64,000 nucleotides of DNA from contig NC_088312.1 of assembly GCF_910592395.1 (NCBI RefSeq), positions 17,121,292 through 17,185,291 of the forward strand. Direction: 5' to 3'. Below the pieces are notes generated by a model. It worked only from the letters and a program-made list of their open reading frames with translations, ran no database searches and was not told the DNA's origin. The position numbers and the translations under genes are program-made. The stretch comes from Lineus longissimus. Lineage: Eukaryota; Nemertea; Pilidiophora; Heteronemertea; Lineidae. Numbering within the stretch: position 1 is the first letter of the stretch; the number at the start of each line of letters is the position of its first letter. Below, piece after piece: positions 33,987 to 45,718 of this stretch.

Positions 33987-34594
33987 TTAGGCAATAATAG
34001 AGTTGGGTAGAGCATTTTGTTAATGTTACCCTTTTAGTTAGGGAAACTGGTGCCTTCTGCATTAGGTGGACCCTACTTGCTCATCTGTCAGACCAGCCTC
34101 ACACGTCGGCAGTAGAGTTTAAGGTCCAGTCTGCGAGATTTACCCATTTCTACCCAGCCAAAAGCGGGTGATTGGGCTAGTCTCTCCATGTGATTCAATT
34201 CGCATGGATTCTTGTGTCCTGTGCTGAAAGGCTCCCTCCACAAGGGCAGACTACATCCGGTGGCACTAAAATATGGAAGAAAGACAGAAGACGACCAATT
34301 TGCGAAAAGGATCATCATCATCATCATCATGGTAACAGCTGAGGATGAATCATGTTGCTGTGTGTAGAATTGATGGTCCAATATAGGTTAGGTTATCTGT
34401 TTGCGCACACATTGCAAGGGTGGAGCTTGCTTGAAGTAGATTGCGCCAGTCTACCGTAATTCACTGTTACACATCCAGAAGCTAATATCCTTAGGCTTTG
34501 AGTCCTTAGTTTAGTAGAGTTTGACGAGTAATGTATTATATACGAACAACGCGGCAACAACTCAGCTGAGCGCCAGGCCCTTGGGCCTCTTGTT

Positions 34595-35397
34595 ATAGCT
34601 GGGTTGTATTGGTTTGTTGGAAATGCGTAGGGCAGGTTGTGACATTATTTTACTTTTGGGAAGGTAGAAAAAGCATCATGTCTTCACTGCATTACTGAAG
34701 TATTGAACTAGAACTGTGAAATTTGTTTTCAGCAAATTTGTGTCCATCACCAAGGGGGTGACGAGTTGCTCCACAGCCATTCACACATGGGTATGGCGAT
34801 TTTACGAATCTGCCCAACATTGCAAAAGGAAGTAGTGTAGTGATCTCCCTGTCTATTCGCTATACCGTTTCGCGAATGATCTATTTCCGGACATATTCGC
34901 TCGCTCCTTTCTCAAAATTACACGCTCATTAATCATTCAAACAGTCAGATGGGCATGATAGATCATCGATAAGCATTTACGGCTCTTAGTTCTGATTCCT
35001 ACTTTCAACCGTCACACAGTTCTCCGTTTTTTTCGCTCAACATACTCGACAGCTCGCGGGATCGGTAATGAGGATGACGTTAACATAACGGGGGCGGAGC
35101 TTAATACATGCTAATGTATGCGTGATTGACAAAATCCCGGCCTCGCCGGCCGGTGATGTTAAAAAACGGAGCCAAAAAGTGCTTCAAAAGCACCGAAATG
35201 ATCAGAATCTTGGGCCTATAATCGCAAAAATCAAATACGTCTGCCACATTACAAGCATGTAATACAACAACAAAAGATGATTACGTTATAAAGTTCAGGG
35301 CGATGAAAAAAAGCCGTAACATCAATATTCATGGGAATATCGATGACGTCATTGTGGGGATTGCCGTGTATTAGAACTCTACTAAAAATGATCCCTA
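34595..35397. other. No gene seen
   Basis: Right-hand interior of the 8.26-kb unit. It has a CATCAT microsatellite just before it (34314-34331) and CGGCCTCGCCGGCCGG near 35135. No homology was recognised. Confidence 0.4.
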
Positions 35398-35625
35398 GAA
35401 ACACCTCAGAATACACCCTTCAAAACACCTTTGAAACACCACAGAAAACTTCAGACAAGTTGAAGGATGTTTATGTGGTGTTCATGAAGTGGTCCGTGGG
35501 TTCTTTTGAAACAAAATACCCCACAAATCTGTGAGATACTCTGAGGTGTTTATTGGTTCTTATTGAACACTTTACCCCAGAGTTACCACACGCAATGTGT
35601 GGGATATTCTGAGGTGTTTTGTTGG
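35398..35625. repeat. Short inverted repeat pair AAACACCTCAGAATA
   Basis: AAACACCTCAGAATAC at about 35399 faces ATATTCTGAGGTGTTT at about 35607, with further internal copies (CTCTGAGGTGTTTATT at 35539). It may be a small foldback element inside the larger unit. Confidence 0.45.
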
Positions 35626-36079
35626 GTGTTTATGGGTCACCGTTCGTTTTGCACAGGTCGCCATTTTCATGATTTTTACGATAACTCCAGCCGTTTGGAA
35701 TTTTTCTTTTTCACGGAAACTATTTGAAAGAAAACGAAAAGCGTTTGGAACGCGTTTGCTGACAAATGGCGCAATGCCGTTTTTGACGAAACGAAGACGA
35801 AACGCTTCTCTAAACAATCTTCAAACGAATATCAAACGCTCTTAAAACAAAGTTCGTTTAGGGTGAAACGAAATTGCGTTCGCTTTAAAACGCTTATGAA
35901 ACGGGAAATAAACGGTAGGGCCAGCGTTTGACAATCGTAATACAAACGTTTCAAGATCGTTTGGGTGCGTTTTTATTGTTCACATTTCAAACGAATTTCA
36001 AACCATCTCAGATACGTTACAAACGCGTTTGAAACGAAATCAATTTGGAGACGGCCCCTAAGGCTCCACACTGCATTTT

Positions 36080-36310
36080 CTGCTTGAACCCAAGTTGTGA
36101 CCATGCATCGACTAAAGTGATTCCTCAGTAATTGATTTGAAGGTCAAGACTTGATTCACTTGCTGTCGCTATCGACTGGACTGGTTTGTCCAAACCTTAA
36201 TTTCAAGGATTTCATATGATGGTCCCGACTGTAGTTGCTGGTTGTCTGCTGGGTTGTCAGTGGGTTGTGACAGGCCAAGGAACTGTCACAAATAGTCCAA
36301 TTTTCCTACT
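36080..36310. repeat. Dispersed repeat R5, copy 1
   Basis: It resembles 43608-43790: both have GTTGTGACCATGCATCGA-like and CTGGGTTG...ACAG(G/T)CCAAGGAAC in the same order, with many differences. This is an old, diverged pair. Confidence 0.45.
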
Positions 36311-36321
36311 GTCATAATCAT

Positions 36322-39204
36322 TATATCCGCACTTTCGGAGAAAGTTCGGATATATTGTTTTTATCAGGATTGTCCGTCCGACCGCCTGGCCGTCTGTATG
36401 TCACACTCTTGTGACCTCTCTACATTTTGAACGAGTTCGTCTAGCCATTTCATATTTGGTGTCCAAGTGTATCGGGTGAATATCAAGGCCAAGTTCGATA
36501 ATGGCTGATTTCGCTCTCAAGATGGCCGACTGCCGGTCATTTTGTTGTAAAACTTCCAAATCCCTTGTTTCCTCTCTACATTCTGAACGAGTTCGCCTAG
36601 ACATTTCATATTTGGTGTGCACGTGTATCAGGTGAATATAAAGGCCAAGTTCAATAATGGCTGACTTCGCACTCAAGATGGCCGACTGGCGGCCATTTTG
36701 TTGTAAAACTTGCAGATGCCTTGTGACCTCTCTACATTCTGAACGAGTTCACCTAGACATTTCATATTTGGTGTGCACGTGTATCGGGTGAATATCAAGG
36801 CCAGGTTCGATAATGGCTGATTTCGCGCTCAAGATGGCCGACTGGCAGTCATTTTGTTGTAAAACTTTCAAATCACTTGTGACCTCTCTACATTCTGAAC
36901 GAGTTCGCCTAGACATTTCATATTTGGTGTGCACGTGTATCGGGTGAATATCAAGGCCAAGTTTAATAATGGCTGATTTCGCACTCAAGATGGCCGACTG
37001 CCGGTCATTTTGTTGTAAAACTTGCAAATGCCTTGTGACCTCTCTACATTCTGAACGAGTTCGCCTAGACATTTCATATTTGATGTCCACGTGTATCGGG
37101 TGAATATCAAGGCCAAGTTCGATAATGGCTGATTTCGCACTCAAGATGGCCGGCTGCCGGTCATTTTGTTGTAAAACTTCCAAATCCCTTGTTTCCTCTC
37201 TACATTCTGAACGAGTTCGCCTAGACATTTCATATTTGGTGTGCACGTGTATCAGGTGAATATCAATGCCAAGTTCGATAATGGCTGACTTCGCACTCAA
37301 GATGGCCGACTGTCGGCAATTTTGTTGTAAAACTTCCAAATCCCTTGTGATCTCTCTACATTCTGAACGAGTTCGCCTAGACATTTCATATTTGGTGTGC
37401 ACGTGTATCAGGTGAATATCAATGCCAAGTTCGATAATGGCTGATTTCGCATTCAAGTTGACTGACTGGCGGCCATTTTGTTGTAAAACTTGATAATGCC
37501 TTGTGACCTCTCTATATTCTGAACGAGTTCACCTAGACAGTTCATATTTGGTGTGCAGGTGTATGGGGTGAATATCAAGGTCAAGTTCAATAATGGCTGA
37601 TTTCGTACTCAAGATGGCCGACCGGCGGCCATTTTGTTGTAAAACTTGGTAATTCGTTGAACAAGGTCACCTAGACATTTCATATTTAGTGTGCACGTGT
37701 ATGGGGTGAATATCAAGGCGAAGTTAGATAATGACTGATTTTGCACTCAAGATGGCCGACTGGCGGCCTTTTTGTTGTAAAACTTACAATTGCCTTGTGA
37801 CCTCTCTACATTCTGAATGATTTCACATAGACACTTCATATTTGGTGTGCACATGTATGGGGTGAATATCAAGGCAAAGTTCGATAATGGCTGATTTCAC
37901 ATTCAAGTTGGCCGACTGGCGGCCATTTTGTTGTAAAACTTGACAATGCCTTGTGACCTCTCTTTATTCTGAACGAGTTCACCTAGACAGTTCATATTTG
38001 GTTTGCACGTGCATCGGGTGAATATCGAGGCCAAGTTCGATAATGGCTGATTTTGCACTCAAGATGGCCGACTGTCGGCCATTTTGTTGTAAAACTTGCA
38101 AATGCCTTGTGACCTCTCTACATTCTGAACGAGTTCCCCTAGACATTTCATATTTGGTGTGCACGTGTATCGGGTGAACATCAAGGCCAAGTTTCATAAT
38201 GGCTGATTTCACACTCAAGATGGCCGACTGTCGGCCATTTTGTTGTAAAACTTGGAATTGCCTTGTGACCTCTCTACATTCTGAACGAGTTCACCTAGAC
38301 ATTTCATATTTGGTGTGCATGTGTATTTGGTGAATATCAATGCCAAATTTGATAATGGTTGATTTCGCACTCAAGATGGCCGACTAGCGGCCTTTTTGTT
38401 GTAGAACTTAGAATCGCCTTGTGACCTCTCTACATTCTGAACGAGTTCACCTAGACGTTTCATATTTGGTGTGCACATGTATGCGGTGAATATCAAGGCA
38501 AAGTTCGATAATGGCTGATATTGCATTCAAGTTGGCCGACTGGCGGTCATTTTGTTGTAAAACTTGATATTGCCTTGTGACCTCTCTATATTCTGAACGA
38601 GTTCACCTAGACATTTCATATTTGGTACGCAGGTGAATGGGGTGAATATCATGGCCAAGTTCAATAATGGCTGATTTCGCATTGAAGATGGCCGACTGGC
38701 GGCCATTTTGTTGTAAAACTTGGAAATGCCTTGTGACCGCTCTACATTCTGAATGAGTTCACCTAGACATTTCATATTTGGTGTGCACGTGTATGGGATA
38801 AATATCAAGGTCAAGTTCTATAGTGGGTGATTTTGCATTCAAGATGGCCGACTGGCGGTCTTTTTGTTGTAAAACTTGGAAATGCCTTGTGACCGCTCTA
38901 CATTCTGAATGAGTTCACCTAGACATTTCATATTTGGTGTGCACGTGTATGGGATGAATATCAAGGTCAAGTTCTATAGTGGGTGATTTTGGATTCAAGA
39001 TGGCCGACTGGCGGCCTTTTTGTTATAAAACTTGGAAATATCTTGTGACCTCTCTACATTCTGAACAAGTTCACCTAGACATTTCTCGCTATAGACATAG
39101 CTTCCTTGTTTACTATTCTATTCCATTCCATAACACTACCAGTAACCTGATTCACCAAAGTGCGGCTATACTAGCGTTTGCCAGCAAACGCGGTGCCTCT
39201 AGTT
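36322..39204 (+). mobile_element. Hairpin-ended element built of 156-bp monomers
   Basis: The 5' end forms a hairpin, ATATCCGCACTTTC/GAAAGTTCGGATAT (36323-36353). The 3' end has AAAGTGCGGCTATA, the inverse of the 5' TCCGCACTTT, then the hairpin GCGTTTGCCAGCAAACGC and CTCTAGTT. This is the asymmetric inverted-end plan seen in families A and B. Between lie about 17 monomers of 156 bp (from 36413) with CTCTACATTCTGAACGAGTT, CATTTCATATTTGGTGTGCA and AAGATGGCCGACTGGCGGCC. Probably a non-autonomous Helentron-type element. No gene. Confidence 0.7.
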
Positions 39205-39284
39205 AAACTTATTATAGGCTCAAGATCCCGTCTGGGGACTATATTGATATCACTGGAATTCTCGAAACTGTTATTTTCTTCCAC

Positions 39285-39432
39285 CAAATTAACACATTTA
39301 TTGCGGTAGTCCAGCAAAACGGCTAAATAAACCAGAAATCAATCACCCTTACACCACCAAACCCAATTACATCTATGGACTATCGCAAAAGTATTTTAAA
39401 AATCCTGAGTATTTCGATACTTTTGAAGCATT
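39285..39432. repeat. Dispersed repeat R4, copy 1
   Basis: It matches 63535-63690: AACGGCTAAATAAACCAGAA, ATCAATCACCCTTACACC, and CGCAAAAG...TATTTCGAT...TTTGAAGC. It ends exactly where the family B Helentron 3 begins. Confidence 0.75.
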
Positions 39433-39512
39433 TTTTAGCTCAGCTGACTAAGTCAGCCGAGCTTGTCAAATAAGTTGTTCAGTGGCGTCCGTCTGTCCAT
39501 CCATCTATCCAT

Positions 39513-39546
<34 letters not shown>

Positions 39547-41137
39547 GTTAAACCCATGGTGCACATTTTGTAACCGTAAGACCTAGAGACTTCAATTTTG
39601 CATTTCTGGATACTTCTGGTCAAACTCTACTTTCAAAACAAAAATTGCCGCCATTCGACCTACTTCCTGCGAGCGAGAGTGCATGAAGGAAACTGGCCTA
39701 TATCGGCCTAGGAGCAGCAGAATTAGTCGAAATATGCTCTAATATTAAGATAAAATTCTTGAAAATCTATTTTATTGAGAAAAAGTTCAAAATTTTAACA
39801 GGAGAGGGCGCTACCTGCCTTTTAATTATTTCTGCCGATTCAAATTCCCGGCCGATGACGTCAGCCATCAATGAAGTCTCCTATTTGCCAGTTCTCAAAA
39901 CATGGCAGCTACACAACAAAAGCAGTAGCTCCAGGAATAAATCACTGTTCACTTCAGCTTCGTAATCGATTGTACCCCCACTTTATTGTGTTTTGTGTGG
40001 TGTTCCTATTCAATCAACGATGTAAGGCCTTATTATGTTGGTTTTAATTGAGAAGTTGCGTACGAAATACTGAAGCGGAGACAAAATGGCGGCATGTTGT
40101 TTACGCCATGTGCAATAATCTTGGAGCTCAATGACACTCAAGTACCCAATTTTCTGCTTAAAAAGTAGTCTGGTAGTCGATATTATCACTTGTTCGTTTC
40201 AGTGGTAGTCATAAGGTCTTTAGGGACTAAATTCAGAAATTAGTTCTTGAAAATGTGGCCACATTTCTGTGAAAACGATATCGGAAGTGCATGCTCTGTT
40301 CGCGATGACATCGCCGATGTATTTTGAAGTGGAGAATTCCCACAGTATGTGCAGTGAATCGGCATGATTCTGTTCGCCTATTATGTTTTAGTTCTACGAT
40401 TCTTTCATGAGTAAAAAGTAGACATTCTAAGCAATACAATAATGTCACTCCCATAAAAATTGATTGGAAATTGAGGGAGCTACGGCATTCTGTTCGGCAA
40501 CTGGCAGCGCTGAAAAAATACATTGCATACTGTACAATACCAAATGGCACATTTTAAAAAGCGCTCATTGGACATCGTAGGGAATCACCAGAAATGACGT
40601 CATCGCTGGTCTAATAGAAAACTACCGTGGCGCAGTAGAGCACAAGAAAAGGTTTAGCATTAACTTCGTCTTGCAAGCTTCAGCAACAAAACGATTTCTC
40701 ATGAATGATTTATTATTTGATCATCATCAGCTTGTTTCCCCTGATAGATAAAAAAATGATTTACAATTTCCATCAAAGTTTTCTATTTTGTGTATAGTCA
40801 CATGTTATTTAACTGGCAAGGAGCCAAGCAGTTTTGAATATTCGCGGGAAAATACTTCGTAATTGTAAACGAGGCTATGACAATGAGTATCCTCATTCAT
40901 GGCATAAACTTCATGTTTCGGTAAATATTTTCATACAATGATTTCACCCGAATTATGGTCAGGATTGAGGAATGAACAGTGGCATAATTATGTCAACCAA
41001 AAACATTGGTACCGTAGTGAACGCAAAAGGATATCAAATACCATGGAGCATGCCATTTTCATGCATAATGAACTAAACACCGGGAAGATATTAATGATAT
41101 TAACTCAGCTGAGCGCCAGGCCCTTGGGCCTCTTGTT
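39431..41137 (+). mobile_element. Family B Helentron-like element 3 (non-coding)
   Basis: The 5' hairpin AGCTCAGCTGACT/AAGTCAGCCGAGCT (39437-39463) is followed by a CCAT microsatellite (39497-39540). The 3' end is ACTCAGCTGAGCGCCAGGCC, then CTTGTT at 41137. The 1.7-kb interior has no recognisable gene. Confidence 0.8.
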
Positions 41138-43475
41138 TACCTACTATTCAAGGTCACAAGGTCAAGGTCGTCCAGGGGCACTGCCGTTAGACAACAGTGG
41201 CACGTTTTGTAATCGCTGAAGCTATTGAACTCTAACTTGTTACACATGTACCCCTGGGTGATCGCTACACAGAGGCCAAATTGCGGTCTAAGATAATTCA
41301 CGGTTTGGCCACCAGAGGGCCGAACGCCATAAATGAAAATATGGGGTTTCTCTTGTAACTGGTCTGAAAGTGAAAGATTTGAAGAAAAAAATATGGAAGG
41401 TACTTCTTGCAGTGTTATCTTCTCACAAGAAAGGTTTTCCCAAGTGATTCCAACTACCCAAGTAGAGAACCTCACCTCTTCCCTCTAAGATATACAAAAG
41501 ATGAGCACAACAAAAGTGTATATGACAGTGCATCATCTACTAAAGTCACAATAGAAGCACAAGATGTTCTACTCACAAACTGTCCTGACAAGGTTAGAAA
41601 CAAGACAGTTGCCCAATATGAATGTCAAGCTGGTCTTGAAAGGGTCCTAAATATAGCTGTATCACTTATTTACTCGGTGTCTCTCAATCTGAATGTTGAA
41701 AGATGGCCTAGTAAATGGAGCAACATGCATTGTAAAAGGTATCCAACATCAAAAGGACTGCCACAACCCATCAATCATTTGGGTGGAGATCGAGGAATCC
41801 AAAATTGGCCAACAACACAGAAATGCTCATCGAACATTTTATTCATCGAACATTTTATTCATCGAACATTTTATTCATCGACCACTGATAAAAAGTTAGA
41901 CTATTTGCAGTCAAGAGGTCATTTGGTTGGGGACAGACAAATAACTATCATTTGATGAGAACTCAATTCCCATTTTAACCTAGCAATGGTAGAACAATAC
42001 ATTCCTCACAAGGAGGCACATTCAGGAAACTAATGATGAATATGAAAAACTGTCCAAGTGCCATTTCAAAACATGCCCACTATGTTGCAATAAGCTGTGT
42101 CCGTTCAATATCTGACCTCGGCGTTCCTGACCTAGCAGAAGACAAAATCTCTCAATCACCAGCTGTTGAACAATACATGTACACAATGAAAGCACAAAGA
42201 TCTCTCAAGTTATGTTATACACCTGTGTATCAACAAAAGCAATTAAATCTAGTATTTCATGACAACCCAGGCAGCAGTAACAATTGGAAAAACTTCTTAC
42301 TCGAGGAAACTGTCACGCACGCTGGAATACTTGCCATTGCCAATCCACCACCATGTACAGAAAGGAAGCAACTGCCCAATTTCAAACTTCTACATCCTCA
42401 AACTGCTTCAAGTTCAAGTCCATTCCCACTAAAATTAGTTGTGTTTTTAAGAAATGACCTTGAGGTTTTAAAAGAAACATACACTCGTGATGATCAATAT
42501 GAGGCTATCACTCTTCACATTTGAAGGTTACTTTATTATCATAGTCCATGTATACCAGAGGGAAAATATAAGCCTAGACCTACCCAGACTTTTCACCTCC
42601 ATTAAACAGTCTTTACCACATAACTGTGCAGACAAAACATGTGTAAGTCTTGGTGCTTTCAATCAGTACAACACTGACAAAGACAAACACTATAATCATG
42701 ATAATTCATCTCTGGAACAGCACATGGCCCAACATTATCACTGCCAACAGCTCGTCACAGTTAATACAGCTAAAGTAATGGTACCTGTATGTCCCGACCC
42801 TACACCAAAAAAAGGAAAATGTCTGTCAAAGACAAAGAACACAACTACTGAAATAAAAACTAAAATGGTATCAAAAGATCTGAAATTGGATTTAGTATTG
42901 CTAATGAAGCAGTCATCAGAAATATAGCTTATGCTCATGCTACGACCTCCACATGGCTTGATATTGTATGTAAAAGTAGAATTCAGAATTATAGAAAATA
43001 TATTTTACAGAAACTAAAACTTTGAAGCTATATATACATGTACACACTCCTGAAATTCTCCTGAAATATTCCAAATATTAATCGTTTATGCATCACCCAT
43101 ATGTTCATTTCAACATGTCACTGATAATCTCACCACCTGCCTCTGATCATACCAGCCGACTGAAACATATGTCATTCCTGGTGACTTCAACATGAATTCA
43201 ATAGTGGGAGGTGAAAATTTCAATGCCAAACTTGAAAAATTCTTTCTCCACGAATATAACATGAAGGAAACAGTCACTGAAGAAACAACTGATTACCACA
43301 CCAAATTAGACCTTGTATTTACAAATGCACATCATGTGGACCATACAGGGGTCATTGACAATTGCTGGTCTGACCATCCAATGATATATACAGCTTTACC
43401 AATGTCAGAATCACTGACCCCATAGCCTTCCCTTTGACACAGGTGAGCACATGGTCCCTGGACCATTTCATATTA
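41138..43475 (+). mobile_element. Family A Helentron, coding copy (5'-truncated)
   Basis: 41150-41410 is family A monomer sequence (AGTGGCACGTTTTGTAATCG, GGTTTGGCCACCAGAGGGCC), running directly into a helicase reading frame. The 3' end at 43443-43475 is GGTGAGCACATGGTCCCTGG then ACCATTTCAT, the family A terminus. The 5' end abuts Helentron 3 without a start motif, so it is truncated there. This physical link is the main evidence that family A repeats descend from this Helentron. Confidence 0.75.
41440..43425 (+). pseudogene. Helentron helicase (Pif1-type) and AP endonuclease remnant
   Basis: Helentrons encode a Rep/Pif1-like helicase protein, often with an apurinic-type endonuclease. Pieces in order are VTIEAQDVLL, AGLERVLNIAV, then after a shift near 41697 DGLVNGATCIVKG, then (after a TAA) NGRTIHSSQGGTFR (motif V region) and SKHAHYVAISCVRSISDLGV (motif VI, where relatives have Arg in place of the Cys). 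Further on come YFIIIVHVY, then TYVIPGDFNMNS, TTDYHTKLDLVFTN and WSDHPMIYTAL, the endonuclease motifs ending at 43425. The Rep domain is missing and several stops break the frame. A 17-bp triplication (41828-41880) sits between motifs. Not functional. Confidence 0.85.
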
Positions 43476-43607
43476 TCTGCCATGCAACAATGTCCAGGAG
43501 AGTTGATTGGCCGGTTATGTCACACCTCTCCCATCTGAAATGATAGGAATGATTAAGTCGCACTCTATTTAAAACAGTGTGCTAGGCCTGCCATTTCTAG
43601 AAATGAT

Positions 43608-43790
43608 TTACTGCTTGTCCTTGGTTGTAACCATGCATCGAATGAACTGGCTTGTCTCATGCTGAACTTCAAATTATTCGTTTTAAAAGTCCAGACTGCA
43701 GTAACAGGTTGTTCACTGGGTTGAAACAATGCATATACTTGGTTCTGACAGTCCAAGGAACCATCCCAAAATATCCTCACCTTGTTTATC
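43608..43790. repeat. Dispersed repeat R5, copy 2
   Basis: The partner of 36080-36310, same orientation, diverged. Confidence 0.45.
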
Positions 43791-43959
43791 ATTCCCTAAT
43801 CACATCTAAAAATTGTCCATTGGTCAGTTCCCTGTCGAATCCTCCCCACCTCCTCAAGGATACATTCCAGTACTGAAGATGCTGCTACCTTCAAAGATGT
43901 GAAACCCCTGATGGATTTTTACCTATGTACCTTCGACCACACCCTTCCTAAATAACCCT

Positions 43960-44020
43960 TACTATCTCAGGCGCCTGACTTACTAACTCAGGCGCCTGAC
44001 TTATTAACTCACGCCTGACA
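43960..44020 (-). repeat. Left palindromic minisatellite (2.5 copies)
   Basis: CTCAGGCGCCTGACTTACTA units; the core TCAGGCGCCTGA is a perfect 12-bp palindrome. Opposite orientation to the array at 50628-50970. Confidence 0.85.
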
Positions 44021-44039
44021 TACGAAAACGAGACTGGTT

Positions 44040-45066
44040 GATGCACGCGATATTGGGCATTTTACATTTTGACATAAAGACGTCGCAGGAGAAGAAGGGT
44101 CACTGCGGACTTATTTAAGTATGGTATGTATCACTATTGTGTAATGACGATGAGATCAAAGACAGTTAGTAGTATTTGATTCAATTAGGTCTTTTTGGCA
44201 ACTTAACTATGCAACTAGGCCTAATTTCAACACGTACGGCATGATGCTTGGCTATTAGCAGCGGCACTGCCAGTGGTGACACATCCAAAACACACACAGT
44301 ATATTAGGTACATAGGCATACATGGTAGTTGATCTGCAGGTATACTAAAGTATTCAGCATCCGTGGCGACGTAAACTGCCACGAAGCTGTGTCAAAGGGA
44401 CAACTTGGGCATGGGATTTACCGAGCCTGGAGGATAATGTGCTAAATTGACACCATGCGTCGCCACTTGGAGGTTGATCTCTGATAATGATTTTTGCCAG
44501 TGCTGTGAGGCTGTTTTGGACATCATGGCTTGCGAATTTCAGGCAGGCTGAAGGTTGCACCCCGTTCTTACGCATTGTTTATTGCAGTTCAATGATTTTT
44601 CATTGATCCTGTGGCGGAGAAGTTGCGGTCATGCTCGAAGCTGTTTTTGCATGAAAAACCTACATACTAAAGTAGCTTATGCCAAAGTTGGCCATTTAAG
44701 TGAACGTGACAAAATTGATGACAAAATTTCCTTTGTCTTGAACAACCAGGCCCTGATTATCAAATTCGTTTTGCCCTCCCCCGCCATTTCCACAGTAACC
44801 AACCGTGATTTTAAAGGGGCCTATATCAGTAAGCAAGTGGTATATTGATCCTTAGAGCAGAGAGTTTACGGATGCGACGGCTCTCTTCGGTGAGGTCTGA
44901 ATATGATATATTCAAAATCACAAATGTCATCCGTCGAATGTACGCGGGAAATGCGTGCCGAATTACGCGCCAGCGACATCAGAGTGACGCAGGTTTTTGT
45001 GAATTGGACCGTAATACCGTTACATTGCTTACCTTTTCATTGACAAATGATTTGTTTTCATTTCAG
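44040..45066. other. Upstream part of HECT-like unit; no certain exon
   Basis: Short open frames only. An exon upstream of 45067 must exist for the SAM-like gene, but I cannot place its start. The sequence 44860-45060 is open in one frame and may be partly coding. Confidence 0.3.
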
Positions 45067-45217
45067 GATGAGCAACTACGCGAATTTCTCTTGTTGGAGA
45101 GAAAGTTGCCAAATGAAGTTGTTGATAAAATGCGAGAAGAGAAGGTATGTTTGAACTATACAACTCTACCCATAAATCGCTTTATTAAAAATACAATCTT
45201 TTAATAGAAATATAAAA

Positions 45218-45718
45218 TACTAGCATTGTACCCGTGGCATAGGCATGGGCTATACCTTGAATAGATTGAATTGCAATGAAAATCTAATGCAATATCAAAG
45301 GAGCCATATCAAAGAGACAAATTAAACCAACCATTTGTCCACAGACTCGGACCTAGCTGTGGCGTGCTGTATGCGTGCATATAAAAGTATATCAGTTGGT
45401 CCGATAGAGATGATGAGGCAATGCCTTATTTCTTAGTCAGCAATGCCCCTTTTTATACGGAGAAGAAGGAGTACCCAGATAGGCCTTCACATGTCAGCCT
45501 CCAAATGGCTCGAACCAATTGCACTATCACTACTATAACTTTAAAATGCGTGCTCCTCCTATATATAGCCAGGTCTCGGGCAAGGCACTTACTCGACAGG
45601 CAAGCTAGAAGTTCAGCACCGTGAGCAGCTCCTTGATAAGGCCATTTCAAGTTCAGCGCGCCTCTTCAGATCAAGTATTGAAAGCTGTGGTGAGCACATA
45701 AACAGACCATGGTAACCT
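45218..45718 (+). repeat. Dispersed repeat R2, copy 2 (in an intron)
   Basis: The direct-orientation copy of 6767-7330, starting TAGCATTGTACCCGTGGCAT and ending TATTGAAAGCTGTGGTGAGC. It lies in the intron of the SAM-like gene. Confidence 0.75.

Larger units (their letters stand above)
31821..34594 (+). mobile_element. Family B Helentron-like element 2
   Basis: The 5' hairpin AGCTCAGCTGACAAGCTGAGCT (31826-31847) is followed by a GTCT microsatellite (31880-31901). The 3' end is CTCAGCTGAGCGCCAGGCCC, then the palindrome and CTTGTT. About 2.77 kb. It includes a candidate exon end (GTCAATTCGGAG|GTAAGTTC at 32340) near the place of the RPA gene's first exon in element 1, repeat R1 copy 2, and a Harbinger derivative. 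No helicase is present. Confidence 0.8.
27798..36058 (+). mobile_element. 8.26-kb inverted-repeat unit with TAA duplication and kinase-like cargo
   Basis: Both ends start GGGGCCGTCTCCAAATTG and match over 28 bp with one mismatch. TAA flanks the unit at 27795-27797 and 36059-36061. Length of duplication and the GGGGCC tip resemble PIF/Harbinger elements. Both subterminal regions are rich in CAAACG/CGTTTG, with four copies of the palindrome TTCGTTTCAAACGAA on the left (28030, 28062, 28089, 28138). The interior has no Harbinger transposase of its own. It has a spliced kinase-like gene, a family B Helentron (31821-34594), and tandem repeats. The TIR-plus-TSD match argues for transposition as one unit, although later growth by nested insertion is certain. 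Confidence 0.75.

Noticed and set aside
34088-34381. A frame with a Met run on the minus strand
   Set aside because: It results from the CAT microsatellite at 34314-34331; no domain or splice context.
36749-37456. A 235-residue open frame on the minus strand with 52-residue repeats
   Set aside because: The 156-bp monomers are a multiple of three, so any stop-free frame stays open through them. Other monomers in the same array are interrupted, and there is no start context or known domain.
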